The notes: a model not told the origin generated them from the letters alone. A stretch of DNA of 10,727 nt from an uncultured Streptococcus sp. (GCF_959025735.1 NZ_CAUFJQ010000062.1:1-10727); one strand, 5' to 3'; counted from the first letter of the stretch, positions 1-6,541 are shown. A program made the numbers and translations.

Positions 1-357
1 GTAAAAAATGTCTTCATCGTGCCTTTTTTTGGCCTGAGTTTGGGAATCGTAGCGACCTCATTTGGAGAAGTAGGTAGCTATGCCTACAACCACTCTTTTA
101 TGACCGGAAATCTCAAGAAAACCATGGTAGCTTATGGAAATTTTGTTAGAGACAGGGAGATGAAATTCCTTTGGGAAGCCATCTTTATGACCTGCTTGAT
201 CGGGAGCTTTGTCTTTGGGGCCATTTTTTCGACCTACTTGATTCAGTTTTATGGATTAGAGACCATTTGGCTGGTGTCCATCATCTTGACTATCTTTTTA
301 ATCTATCGTGCCATTCAATATTTTGAAGTCTTTCACTTCAATCGGCGACATGAATAG
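1..357 (+). CDS. DUF1275/YoaK-family membrane protein, 3' end only
   Basis: The reading frame is open from base 1, so the gene begins left of the window and only its last 118 codons are seen. The GTG at 19 is in frame but has no ribosome site and is not taken as the start. The motif NHSFMTGNL (window residues about 30-38) matches the (V/T)TGN signature of DUF1275 proteins such as Bacillus YoaK. Two clear hydrophobic segments follow, at about residues 54-82 and 88-106, and the protein ends in a short basic, His-rich tail. The family is made of small polytopic inner-membrane proteins of unknown function, usually near 220 residues, so about half is present here. No strong terminator follows; only weak AT-rich hairpins lie downstream. 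The family call is fairly secure, the function is not known. Confidence 0.75.
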   Translation, partial: VKNVFIVPFFGLSLGIVATSFGEVGSYAYNHSFMTGNLKKTMVAYGNFVRDREMKFLWEAIFMTCLIGSFVFGAIFSTYLIQFYGLETIWLVSIILTIFLIYRAIQYFEVFHFNRRHE

Positions 358-494
358 ATAAAATAATTTTTAGAAGAATGAGTTAAATGATTTTGCAAAG
401 AAATAAAACTGGGATTTCATTTTTTAAATGAATCAAGAATATATTGAAACTTTCCGCCGTGAGAAAAGTTTTAAGATAACTTTATCTATATTCC
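358..494. other. AT-rich intergenic spacer without a gene
   Basis: I see no credible coding frame here. Two AT-rich hairpins can be drawn. TTCATTT at 416-422 pairs with AAATGAA at 426-432. TTGAAACTTT at 444-453 pairs with AAAGTTTTAA at 465-474, with one G-U pair and an 11-base loop. The second could be a weak terminator for the upstream gene but has no proper U run. Nothing else stands out. Confidence 0.4.
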
Positions 495-669
495 AGAGGC
501 TGGGACAAAAGTCCTAGCCTCTCAATTGTCTTTGGATTGTCGAGCAAGACGCAGTGGTTGAGTGGGCTCTACTATGCTGATTTCATCAGCTTTTACAGCC
601 CTACTCAACTGTGCGGAGGTGGGACAACGAAATCGAATTCTAACGAATTACCGATTTCTGTCCCACTCT
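495..669. repeat. Streptococcal intergenic stem-loop repeat, MITE-like
   Basis: Three hairpins follow each other. (1) AGAGGCTGGGAC at 495-506 and GTCCTAGCCTCT at 511-522 form a 12-bp stem with one G-U pair and an AAAA loop. (2) GTTGAGTGGGCT at 557-568 pairs with AGCCC-T-ACTCAAC at 597-609 (one bulged T), enclosing a small hairpin GCTGAT/ATCAGC at 576-590. (3) GTGGGACA at 619-626 pairs with TGTCCCAC at 659-666, continued inward by GAAATCG/CGATTTC (629-635, 652-658) and AATTC/GAATT (636-640, 645-649). The element ends are also complementary: 495-507 against 659-669, with two unpaired bases, so they resemble terminal inverted repeats. I recall near-identical stretches from many intergenic regions of oral streptococci, but cannot count copies here. 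No transposase is present and no target-site duplication is obvious. Confidence 0.7.
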
Positions 670-691
670 CTTTTCTTTCGCTGTTTGAAGC

Positions 692-720
692 TTAATTTTT
701 GGGCAAAGATTTGGTATAAT
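692..720 (+). promoter_or_regulatory. Extended -10 promoter of the fRMsr-dnaX operon
   Basis: TATAAT at 715-720 is a perfect -10 and is preceded by TGG at 712-714, which makes an extended -10. The -35 at 692-697 (TTAATT) matches only 3 of 6 consensus bases, with a 17-base spacer. Transcription should start about 6-8 bases after the -10, which is at or beside the ATG at 728. There is no room for a Shine-Dalgarno sequence, so the mRNA is probably leaderless. Confidence 0.8.
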
Positions 721-727
721 GGAAGGT

Positions 728-1225
728 ATGAAACATTCGGAAAAAGAATCACAATACCAACTTTTACTGGCTCAGTTAGACGCTCTCTTAACAGGAGAAC
801 CCAATGCCTTGGCCAATTTGTCCAATGCCAGTGCGCTCTTAAATCAAGCCCTGCCTCGTTCGGTCTTTGCGGGTTTTTATTTGTATGATCAAACGGAATT
901 GATTTTGGGACCTTTTCAGGGAGGTGTTTCTTGTGTCCATATCGCTCTTGGAAAGGGTGTCTGTGGAGAAGCGGCCCAGAAGCAAGAAACCATGATTGTC
1001 GATGATGTGCGCCAGCATGCCAACTATATTTCCTGTGATAGTCGAGCCATGAGTGAGATTGTGGTGCCTATGGTTAAGGACGGCCAGCTCCTTGGGGTTT
1101 TAGATCTTGATTCGGAGTGTGTCTCTGACTATGATCAGCTGGATCAGGAGTATTTGGAAATGTTTGTCGCTCTCTTGATCGATAAGACAAACTGGGACTT
1201 TAAGATGTTTGGAGTTAAGAACTAA
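728..1225 (+). CDS. GAF-domain free methionine-(R)-sulfoxide reductase
   Basis: This cytoplasmic enzyme reduces free methionine-(R)-sulfoxide to methionine. The protein (165 residues) is a single GAF domain with the three family cysteines in order: Cys69 in GVSCVHI, Cys79 in GKGVCGEA and Cys103 in YISCDS. The spacings of 10 and 24 residues are the same as those of Cys84, Cys94 and Cys118 in E. coli YebR. SEIVVPM and GVLDLDS complete the signature. An in-frame ATG at 719 lies inside the -10 hexamer and cannot be on the transcript, so the ATG at 728 is preferred. The stop overlaps the dnaX start (TAATG), so the two genes are co-transcribed and probably translationally coupled. I know the same pairing, GAF gene before dnaX, from pneumococcus and relatives. 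Family and active site are clear; activity is inferred from homology. Confidence 0.9.
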   Translation: MKHSEKESQYQLLLAQLDALLTGEPNALANLSNASALLNQALPRSVFAGFYLYDQTELILGPFQGGVSCVHIALGKGVCGEAAQKQETMIVDDVRQHANYISCDSRAMSEIVVPMVKDGQLLGVLDLDSECVSDYDQLDQEYLEMFVALLIDKTNWDFKMFGVKN

Positions 1226-2901
1226 TGTATCAAGCTTTATATCGGAAATACCGTAGCCAGACCTTTGGCCAATTGGTCGGCCAGCAAGTAGTGGCACGGA
1301 CATTGAGACAGGCCGTCGAGCAGGAGAAGATCAGCCATGCCTATCTCTTTTCGGGTCCTCGTGGTACTGGGAAAACCAGTGTGGCTAAGATCTTTGCCAA
1401 GGCTATGAACTGTCCTAATCAAGTCAATGGGGAGCCTTGTAACGACTGCTATATCTGTGAATCCATTACCAATGGGAGCCTAGAAGACGTTATCGAGATC
1501 GATGCGGCCTCCAACAATGGAGTGGATGAGATTCGGGATATTCGTGACAAGTCCACCTATGCTCCGAGTCTAGCCAAGCACAAGGTCTACATTATCGATG
1601 AGGTCCACATGCTCTCAACAGGGGCCTTTAATGCCTTGTTGAAGACGCTGGAAGAGCCAACGGAAAATGTGGTCTTTATTCTCGCTACGACAGAGTTACA
1701 CAAGATTCCTGCGACCATTCTGTCACGGGTGCAACGCTTTGAATTTAAATCTATTAAACTGCCAGATATTGTCCAGCATTTGGAAAGCATCCTAGCTACA
1801 GAAGGCATTGCCTATGAAGCAGATGCTGTTCAGATCATCGCACGGCGCGCTGAAGGTGGGATGCGGGATGCCTTGTCCATTTTGGACCAAGCCCTGAGTC
1901 TGACTGCAGGTAGTGAGTTGACGACAGCAATCGCTGAAGAGATTACTGGTTCCATCAGCCTAGCTGCGCTCGATCAGTACGTAGCTGCCATCCTGGCTCA
2001 TGATGCGACAGCGGCGCTGGATCAGCTGGCGATTATCTTTGATAACGGGAAGAATATGGCCCGTTTCGTTACGGACTTACTTCAATACCTGAGAGATCTC
2101 TTGATTATCCAGACAGGTGGCGAAAACACTCACGCTAGTGACTTGTTTGCGGCGAATCTGGAAGCTGATCAAGCCCGTCTTTTTGCCCTGATTGACCAGG
2201 CGACGACCAGTCTTGCGGACATCAAAAATAGTTTGCAACCGCGCATTTATACTGAAATGATGACTATTAAATTGGCTGAAAGCACGGGTCAAGTTTCTAA
2301 GTCAGTTGCTGTGGAGGTTCCTTCTAATGTGCTAGCTCAGCTGGAAGACTTGAAGAAGGAAATCGCTCAGCTCAAGCAACAATTGATCCAGGCCGGTGCT
2401 AGCCTTCCTGCCTCAAAACCTCAAGTAGCTCGTCCAACCAAGTCGAACAAGGGCTATCGGACAGATCGCAACAAGGTCAACGCAATTTTGCAAGAGGCGG
2501 TCGAAAACCCAGAGTTGGCACGAACCAACTTGATCCGTCTTCAGAATGCATGGGGGGAAATTATCGAAAGCTTGGCAGGTGCGGATAAGGCCCTCTTAAT
2601 CGGATCCCAGCCAGTCGCTGCCAATGAAAATCATGCGATTTTAGCTTTTGAGTCTGCCTTTAATGCTGAACAGACCATGAAGCGGGACAACCTCAATACC
2701 ATGTTTGGAAATATCCTCAGCAATGCTGCTGGTTTTTCGCCAGAGATTTTAGCAGTCTCGATGGAAGAATGGACCCAAATTCGGGCGGAGTTTTCAGCTA
2801 AGGCGCGTGGGCAAAAAGCGGAAGTGGTGGAAGAAGAGGAAAGCGTCATCCCTGAGGAATTTACCTTCCTATCCGATAAAATTACCCTTCAAGACGATTA
2901 A
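1225..2901 (+). CDS. dnaX: DNA polymerase III subunit gamma/tau
   Basis: This is the clamp-loader motor subunit of the replisome; it binds and hydrolyses ATP to load the beta clamp and ties the loader to the polymerase. The protein has 558 residues. The Walker A is GPRGTGKT (44-51), the zinc site uses Cys63, Cys72, Cys75 and Cys78, and the Walker B is VYIIDEVHML (121-130). Sensor 1 and the arginine-finger region end in ILSRVQRF (166-172), with SRV in place of the more usual SRC. Sensor 2 is GGMRDALSILDQ (211-222). A short coiled coil at about 368-390 leads into a divergent C-terminal region with an acidic tail. The start overlaps the previous stop by one base; only a poor GGAG at 1211-1214 precedes it, so coupled translation is likely. 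No A-rich slippery heptamer occurs where a gamma-making frameshift would be expected, so only full-length tau is predicted. Confidence 0.97.
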   Translation: MYQALYRKYRSQTFGQLVGQQVVARTLRQAVEQEKISHAYLFSGPRGTGKTSVAKIFAKAMNCPNQVNGEPCNDCYICESITNGSLEDVIEIDAASNNGVDEIRDIRDKSTYAPSLAKHKVYIIDEVHMLSTGAFNALLKTLEEPTENVVFILATTELHKIPATILSRVQRFEFKSIKLPDIVQHLESILATEGIAYEADAVQIIARRAEGGMRDALSILDQALSLTAGSELTTAIAEEITGSISLAALDQYVAAILAHDATAALDQLAIIFDNGKNMARFVTDLLQYLRDLLIIQTGGENTHASDLFAANLEADQARLFALIDQATTSLADIKNSLQPRIYTEMMTIKLAESTGQVSKSVAVEVPSNVLAQLEDLKKEIAQLKQQLIQAGASLPASKPQVARPTKSNKGYRTDRNKVNAILQEAVENPELARTNLIRLQNAWGEIIESLAGADKALLIGSQPVAANENHAILAFESAFNAEQTMKRDNLNTMFGNILSNAAGFSPEILAVSMEEWTQIRAEFSAKARGQKAEVVEEEESVIPEEFTFLSDKITLQDD

Positions 2902-2904
2902 TAC

Positions 2905-2933
2905 ATGAATTTTTTACCGAATCATGGTAAAAT
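2905..2933 (+). promoter_or_regulatory. Extended -10 promoter of the DUF3272 gene
   Basis: TGG at 2925-2927 plus TAAAAT at 2928-2933 form an extended -10. A weak -35, ATGAAT at 2905-2910, sits 17 bases upstream. The ATG follows only six bases after the -10, so this promoter would give a leaderless mRNA; no Shine-Dalgarno is visible in the short gap after dnaX. Read-through from dnaX is also possible. Confidence 0.65.
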
Positions 2934-2939
2934 AATGAT

Positions 2940-3137
2940 ATGAATACAAAACAATTTGCAGTGATAGCAGTCTTTACTGCTATGGAGACTTATTTTTTCA
3001 ATGAAGCGACCATGGCGGGTCAGATGCTCTTTGCATTCTTTTGGGCCCTCTTGATCCTGCGCAATCTTCAAACGGCCTATATGGTGGAGAAAATTGCAAG
3101 TGCGATTGAAAAAGAAATGAAGAAGAAAAGAAAATAA
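2940..3137 (+). CDS. Small DUF3272-family membrane protein
   Basis: This 65-residue protein has one or two hydrophobic segments: about residues 5-20, which are weakly hydrophobic, and 26-44 with LFAFFWALLILRNL. An amphipathic helix and a strongly basic tail (KEMKKKRK) follow. The motif TAMETYFFNEA and its place right after dnaX match the small streptococcal DUF3272 family, whose function is unknown. The basic tail suggests that the C-terminus lies in the cytoplasm. It begins 38 bases after dnaX and has its own extended -10 promoter. The terminator hairpin starts directly at its stop codon. Any link to replication is only positional. Confidence 0.8.
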   Translation: MNTKQFAVIAVFTAMETYFFNEATMAGQMLFAFFWALLILRNLQTAYMVEKIASAIEKEMKKKRK

Positions 3138-3174
3138 AACCTTTGAAAAGAAATTCTTTTTCAAAGGTTTTTTT
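3138..3174. terminator. Bidirectional rho-independent terminator
   Basis: AACCTTTGAAAA at 3138-3149 pairs perfectly with TTTTCAAAGGTT at 3158-3169 around an 8-base loop. Seven T residues (3168-3174) follow on the + strand. On the - strand the hairpin is followed by a T-rich tract (complement of 3125-3139). It lies between the convergent DUF3272 and response-regulator genes and can serve both. Confidence 0.9.
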
Positions 3175-3178
3175 GTAT

Positions 3179-4723
3179 TTAATAGACCTCTTGGCATTGT
3201 TTGCGGTAATCTCCTGGGGAGAGACCGACTTTTTGTTTAAAGGCCTTTGTAAAGTAGGAGTAGTTGTCGTAGCCAACTTGGAGAGCAACTTGATAAATAG
3301 GGGTATCGCTTTGTGAGAGCATTTCTTTTGCGGCGGCCATCCGTTTATCGGTGATGTATTTCACCAGTGTTTCGCCGGTGTCGCGCTTAAACATCCTCGC
3401 TAGATGATCTGGACTAAGAAAAACCATTTCTGCCAGCTTGGTGCGACTGATATCCTCCTTGTAATGGTGATCGATGTAGTCAGTGATCCGTTGGATGAGA
3501 TTGGATTGGTGTTCTAGATCGATCACATAATGGCGAGCAGAGCTCCAGTAATCTCCGATATAGGCTTCAAAAGCTTCGATGGCATGAAACCGCCGTTCGA
3601 AGAGAAATTGATGGTGTTTGTTTTGAAATAACTTGTGGGCGAGAATGCCGTTCTTGTCCAGATAAATGCCAATTTGCTGGGTCCAGTCTAGCTGGAGTTC
3701 ACTCAGAGCTGAGAGCGGGATGCGATCTTGAGTCTCTATGCTATGGATGATTTGGAGGAGCTGTTCTGTCTCTAGCTGATTTGTAAAAGTGAGCGATGTC
3801 CGATGAGCAGGCTTTTGAGGTTGTGGAGCCAAAGAAGCATAGGAGTGGATACTGTCCCAATGGAAGACTTGTTCTTCACTGTATTGGCAGAGTTGCAGAG
3901 CCTGCATCAATAGCGTCTTAAGGGAAATGGCATCTGAATAGAGAAGGATAGAGGATCGGTCTAAGTCTTGCTGGATCTTCTGCTGGATAGCCTTTAGGAA
4001 GTCTGCACACTCTGTAGTCTGATTCTTTTTGAAGAGACAGAGGTAGCGATCGGTCTGGCTTTCGATTTTACTGAGGGCACAGTAGTGGACAGGGAAATCT
4101 AGGGAGAGATCCTTGATACAATGGCGGAGCTGCAAGCGCCAAGAAGGGACGCTGGGGTGAAAGTCTTCTTCAACTAAGTGGAGAGTGATGAGGAGCAAGA
4201 GGTAGTCTTCATGTGGTTTGGGGCTATAACCCCGTTTTGTTACTTCTTGAAGGAGCTGTTCTGCTTGAGATGGACGCGGTTTTCGCAAGTAGTCATGCCA
4301 AAATTCAGCTTCTTTTTGTCCTTGCTGTGCTAATTGGGTCGCACTCTTGTGGCGCTTGATCTTATTGAGGGCTTTTTGAATGATAAATTCTAAGCGGTCG
4401 GGGTCAATCGGTTTGAGGTAGTATTCAAAACTTTGGAGTTCAATGGCTTTTTGGGCATAATTGAAATCAGCATAATTGGTAAGGAAGATCGTTTGAATGT
4501 CATATTTTTCTGACCGGACCCAGGCTAGGAGATCTAGCCCACTGCCTTGTGGCATCTCGATATCACTGATCATGAGGGCAATCGGGTGGCTTTGAATGAT
4601 GGCTTGGGCTTGGCTCAGACTGGAGGCGGTATATACCTGCTCAATGCCCAAGGCTTCCCAATGGATGGTTTCCTGTAGGGCTTTAATGATAAAACGATCA
4701 TCGTCAACGAGTAGGATATTCAT
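3179..4723 (-). CDS. YesN-type response regulator with AraC output domain
   Basis: This DNA-binding response regulator pairs with the kinase encoded just upstream. The receiver domain (about 1-120) has the acidic pocket DDD at 7-9, phospho-acceptor Asp54 in MISDIEMP, Thr82 and Lys104. A central region of about 290 residues has no motif I recognise. The last 102 residues (413-514) are an AraC/XylS domain with two helix-turn-helix units: one around SRTKLAEMVFLSPDHL and one ending in the hallmark YFTKAFKQKVGLSPGDYR. An ATG 24 bases further upstream (4747) is in frame, but AAAGGAG (minus strand, 4736 to 4730) lies six bases before the ATG at 4723, so the shorter form of 514 residues is preferred. 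It overlaps the kinase gene by 20 bases. The likely target is the divergent transporter operon; related pneumococcal TCS07 is linked to host-glycan use. Confidence 0.92.
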   Translation of the reverse strand: MNILLVDDDRFIIKALQETIHWEALGIEQVYTASSLSQAQAIIQSHPIALMISDIEMPQGSGLDLLAWVRSEKYDIQTIFLTNYADFNYAQKAIELQSFEYYLKPIDPDRLEFIIQKALNKIKRHKSATQLAQQGQKEAEFWHDYLRKPRPSQAEQLLQEVTKRGYSPKPHEDYLLLLITLHLVEEDFHPSVPSWRLQLRHCIKDLSLDFPVHYCALSKIESQTDRYLCLFKKNQTTECADFLKAIQQKIQQDLDRSSILLYSDAISLKTLLMQALQLCQYSEEQVFHWDSIHSYASLAPQPQKPAHRTSLTFTNQLETEQLLQIIHSIETQDRIPLSALSELQLDWTQQIGIYLDKNGILAHKLFQNKHHQFLFERRFHAIEAFEAYIGDYWSSARHYVIDLEHQSNLIQRITDYIDHHYKEDISRTKLAEMVFLSPDHLARMFKRDTGETLVKYITDKRMAAAKEMLSQSDTPIYQVALQVGYDNYSYFTKAFKQKVGLSPGDYRKQCQEVY

Positions 4724-6371
4724 GTGTGTCTCCTTTGTAGGGTTCATAAGGAAGTCTCAGTTGGATGCGGGCACCTCCTTGGGATCCATTTGAAAATTGG
4801 AGCGTGTAGTGATCTGGATAGAGGAGATCTAGTCGCTCCCGTGCATTGGTCAAACCAATGTGGTGGCCATTTTCAGTGACTAAGGATTTTTTCTCTGCTA
4901 GATCTTGTAAGATAGCGGAGCTAAAACCGGGTCCATTATCCTGAAGGGAAATGGCAAGCTGTTGGTTTGCTTCTTCATGAATGGAAAGCTGAATGTGGAA
5001 GGAATCTTGGAAAGAAAAGCCGTGTTTGATGGCATTTTCCACAAAGGTTTGTAAAAGCAGAGGGGGAATAGCCGCATCTTTCAGACCAGGATCCCAGTCC
5101 AGGTCAAAGTGGATGCTGTCCCCATAGCGGATTTTCTGGATTTCTAGGTAATTTCGGATATGTTGGATTTCATCTGTTAAGCGATTGAAATCTTGATTGG
5201 CTTGAAAGAGGTGACGCAAGTAGTTGGAAGTCACCTTGGTCAACTCCTCGATTTCCTTATAGTCCTTGGTTTGGAGCATGCTGTGAATCATGGAAAGCAT
5301 GTTGAGGTAAAAATGGGGTCGAACTTGATTTTTGAGGTAATTGAGTTCGACTTTTTTGAGATTGAGTTGCGCGTGGTAGGCTCGAATTTGGAGGTCTTTC
5401 ATATGGATCAGAACCTGATTGAGCTTGTGATTGGCCTGATCGATCTCTAAGATCCCTTGGTCTTCGATTACATCTAGCTTGGTAGAAGCAGCATCTAGCT
5501 GAGAAAGGCGTTGGGTGAGTCGTTTCATCGGTTGGATCATCCGTTGACGAATATAAAGGATCAGAATGGTGGAGAGAACGGCGATGATCAAAGGGACCAA
5601 GGAGAGAAGGGTTTCCAGTACGATATTTGTACGGAAAACGTCCCCGTAATCGACCGTCACATACAGATCAAAAGGCAGGTGGGTTTGATTGCTACCGGCT
5701 TGAATGACGGAATCTGTAGCATGGATCTGGTTGGGGCGATCGATGGATAAGCGCCCTTTTTTCCCAATATTGAGCTTTTGCAAGGGTTTTAAAATATCCT
5801 GGGTAGAAATGATGGCATAGATAGCCTTGCCCTTGTAATGGAGAGATTTCAAGAGATAATCATGCTGGTTCAGGCTGATTCGTTGCCATTTTTGATTAGT
5901 CTTGTCTGTTTCTTTGTCATAGGTTTTAAGATGATCTTTCAATTGTACATAGTCCAGGTAGGGCAGTTGAAGACTGGAGGCATTGAAAAAATGAGGGATA
6001 TCTCTTGTCTCTATGAAAAAGGTAATGGGGCTATCCATCTGGTACTGAAACTCCGTGAAATCGATCCGCAATTTTTTTAGATTTTCATGAAAATCCGTGA
6101 AATCAAGTGGGTTATTGAGCTCTGTCAAATAGTCATTGTGACTAATGGTACTGTACATAAAACGCTCGACAGAGTGAAGCTCTGTGTTTAAGGAATCCGC
6201 ATAGATATGAATCGAGTCCTCTAAATGGAGCATGTTTTGGTGTTTAATAAAATTTCGGCTAATCCCACCAATCAAAAGGTTGATCAAGGTATTGACGACT
6301 AAGAGGAGAAAGAGTAGGCGCGAAAAAAATTGAATCGAGTGATCTCGTGTACTTCTGTGAATAGCTTTCAT
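4704..6371 (-). CDS. YesM/LytS-type sensor histidine kinase
   Basis: This membrane kinase of 555 residues senses an outside signal and phosphorylates the YesN-type regulator. Order: basic N-terminus, membrane helix at about 15-37, outside sensor region at about 38-249 (Cache-like by position and size, not proven), second membrane helix at about 250-274, HAMP-like linker, then the His_kinase domain. The phospho-acceptor is His353 in LKNQVRPHFYLNML. The ATP-binding N-box is LLLQTFVENAIKHGF (Asn446) and the G1 box is DNGPGF (478-483). The G2 region reads GHHIGLTNARERL, with His where the first Gly of the usual GxGL motif is common. A GTG at 6380 is in frame, but GAGGTG (minus strand, 6383 to 6378) lies six bases before the ATG at 6371, which fixes the start. 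It is the first gene of a two-gene operon under cre control. Confidence 0.92.
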   Translation of the reverse strand: MKAIHRSTRDHSIQFFSRLLFLLLVVNTLINLLIGGISRNFIKHQNMLHLEDSIHIYADSLNTELHSVERFMYSTISHNDYLTELNNPLDFTDFHENLKKLRIDFTEFQYQMDSPITFFIETRDIPHFFNASSLQLPYLDYVQLKDHLKTYDKETDKTNQKWQRISLNQHDYLLKSLHYKGKAIYAIISTQDILKPLQKLNIGKKGRLSIDRPNQIHATDSVIQAGSNQTHLPFDLYVTVDYGDVFRTNIVLETLLSLVPLIIAVLSTILILYIRQRMIQPMKRLTQRLSQLDAASTKLDVIEDQGILEIDQANHKLNQVLIHMKDLQIRAYHAQLNLKKVELNYLKNQVRPHFYLNMLSMIHSMLQTKDYKEIEELTKVTSNYLRHLFQANQDFNRLTDEIQHIRNYLEIQKIRYGDSIHFDLDWDPGLKDAAIPPLLLQTFVENAIKHGFSFQDSFHIQLSIHEEANQQLAISLQDNGPGFSSAILQDLAEKKSLVTENGHHIGLTNARERLDLLYPDHYTLQFSNGSQGGARIQLRLPYEPYKGDTHEYPTR

Positions 6372-6389
6372 AATGAGCACCTCACATAT

Positions 6390-6418
6390 ATTATAGCACT
6401 ATTTGAAAACGGATTCAT
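6390..6418 (-). promoter_or_regulatory. Promoter of the sensor kinase-regulator operon
   Basis: On the - strand, TATAAT (6395 to 6390) is preceded by TGC (6398 to 6396), giving an extended -10. The -35 is weak: ATGAAT (6418 to 6413), spacer 17. The predicted start of transcription is near 6383, leaving a leader of only about a dozen bases that begins with the GAGGTG ribosome site. Confidence 0.75.
6403..6418. promoter_or_regulatory. Catabolite responsive element (CcpA operator)
   Basis: TTGAAAACGGATTCAT fits the Gram-positive cre consensus WTGNAARCGNWWWCAW at all 16 positions. It covers the -35 hexamer of the kinase promoter, a position where bound CcpA would block RNA polymerase. A degenerate copy of its core (GAAAACGGA, 6475-6483) lies 70 bases away toward the transporter operon, but fails four consensus positions. 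Confidence 0.8.
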
Positions 6419-6450
6419 GAACAAAACCGATATTAAAGTAAAAAAAATCG

Positions 6451-6541
6451 GGAAAGTGCATGTTTTTGTGTGGAGAAAACGGAAAAGTGAATGAAGATGC
6501 ACGAAAAAGTTCTATAAAGATGGAAAGGATTCCTATAAAAT
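6451..6541 (+). promoter_or_regulatory. Transporter operon promoter with candidate activator sites
   Basis: The -10 is TATAAA at 6534-6539 (TATAAAAT to 6541). No hexamer 16-19 bases upstream resembles TTGACA, as expected of an activator-dependent promoter. Upstream are related boxes: GGAAAGTGCATG (6451-6462), GGAAAAGTGAATG (6481-6493) and GAAAAAGT (6503-6510). The last two are spaced about 22 bases (two helical turns) and end next to the -35 position. GTGCAT (6456-6461) and ATGCAC (6497-6502) also form an inverted pair. A second TATAAA (6513-6518) is an alternative -10. A strong ribosome site AAGGAGGG (6555-6562) precedes the first gene. Which boxes bind the regulator is inference. Confidence 0.5.

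Noticed and set aside
495..522. First hairpin of the repeat as an ordinary terminator of the upstream gene
   Set aside because: The stem is strong, but no U run follows; it is better explained as part of the larger repeat, though some termination is possible.
719..727. Upstream ATG for the fRMsr gene
   Set aside because: It lies within the -10 hexamer and cannot be part of the transcript made from that promoter.
562..888. Open frame of 108 codons on the + strand
   Set aside because: It starts inside the stem-loop repeat and runs out of frame through the fRMsr gene, which has clear family motifs.
2812..2820. A-run near the end of dnaX as a programmed frameshift site for gamma
   Set aside because: It is not a proper slippery heptamer and lies near the 3' end, far from where a gamma product would be cut; no stimulatory hairpin is obvious.
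4724..4747. Longer start of the response regulator
   Set aside because: No ribosome site precedes it, whereas the next Met has AAAGGAG at ideal spacing and begins the receiver domain in the usual way.
5193..5750. Open frames antisense to the kinase gene
   Set aside because: They mirror conserved kinase and linker codons, show no family motif and have no promoter or ribosome site.
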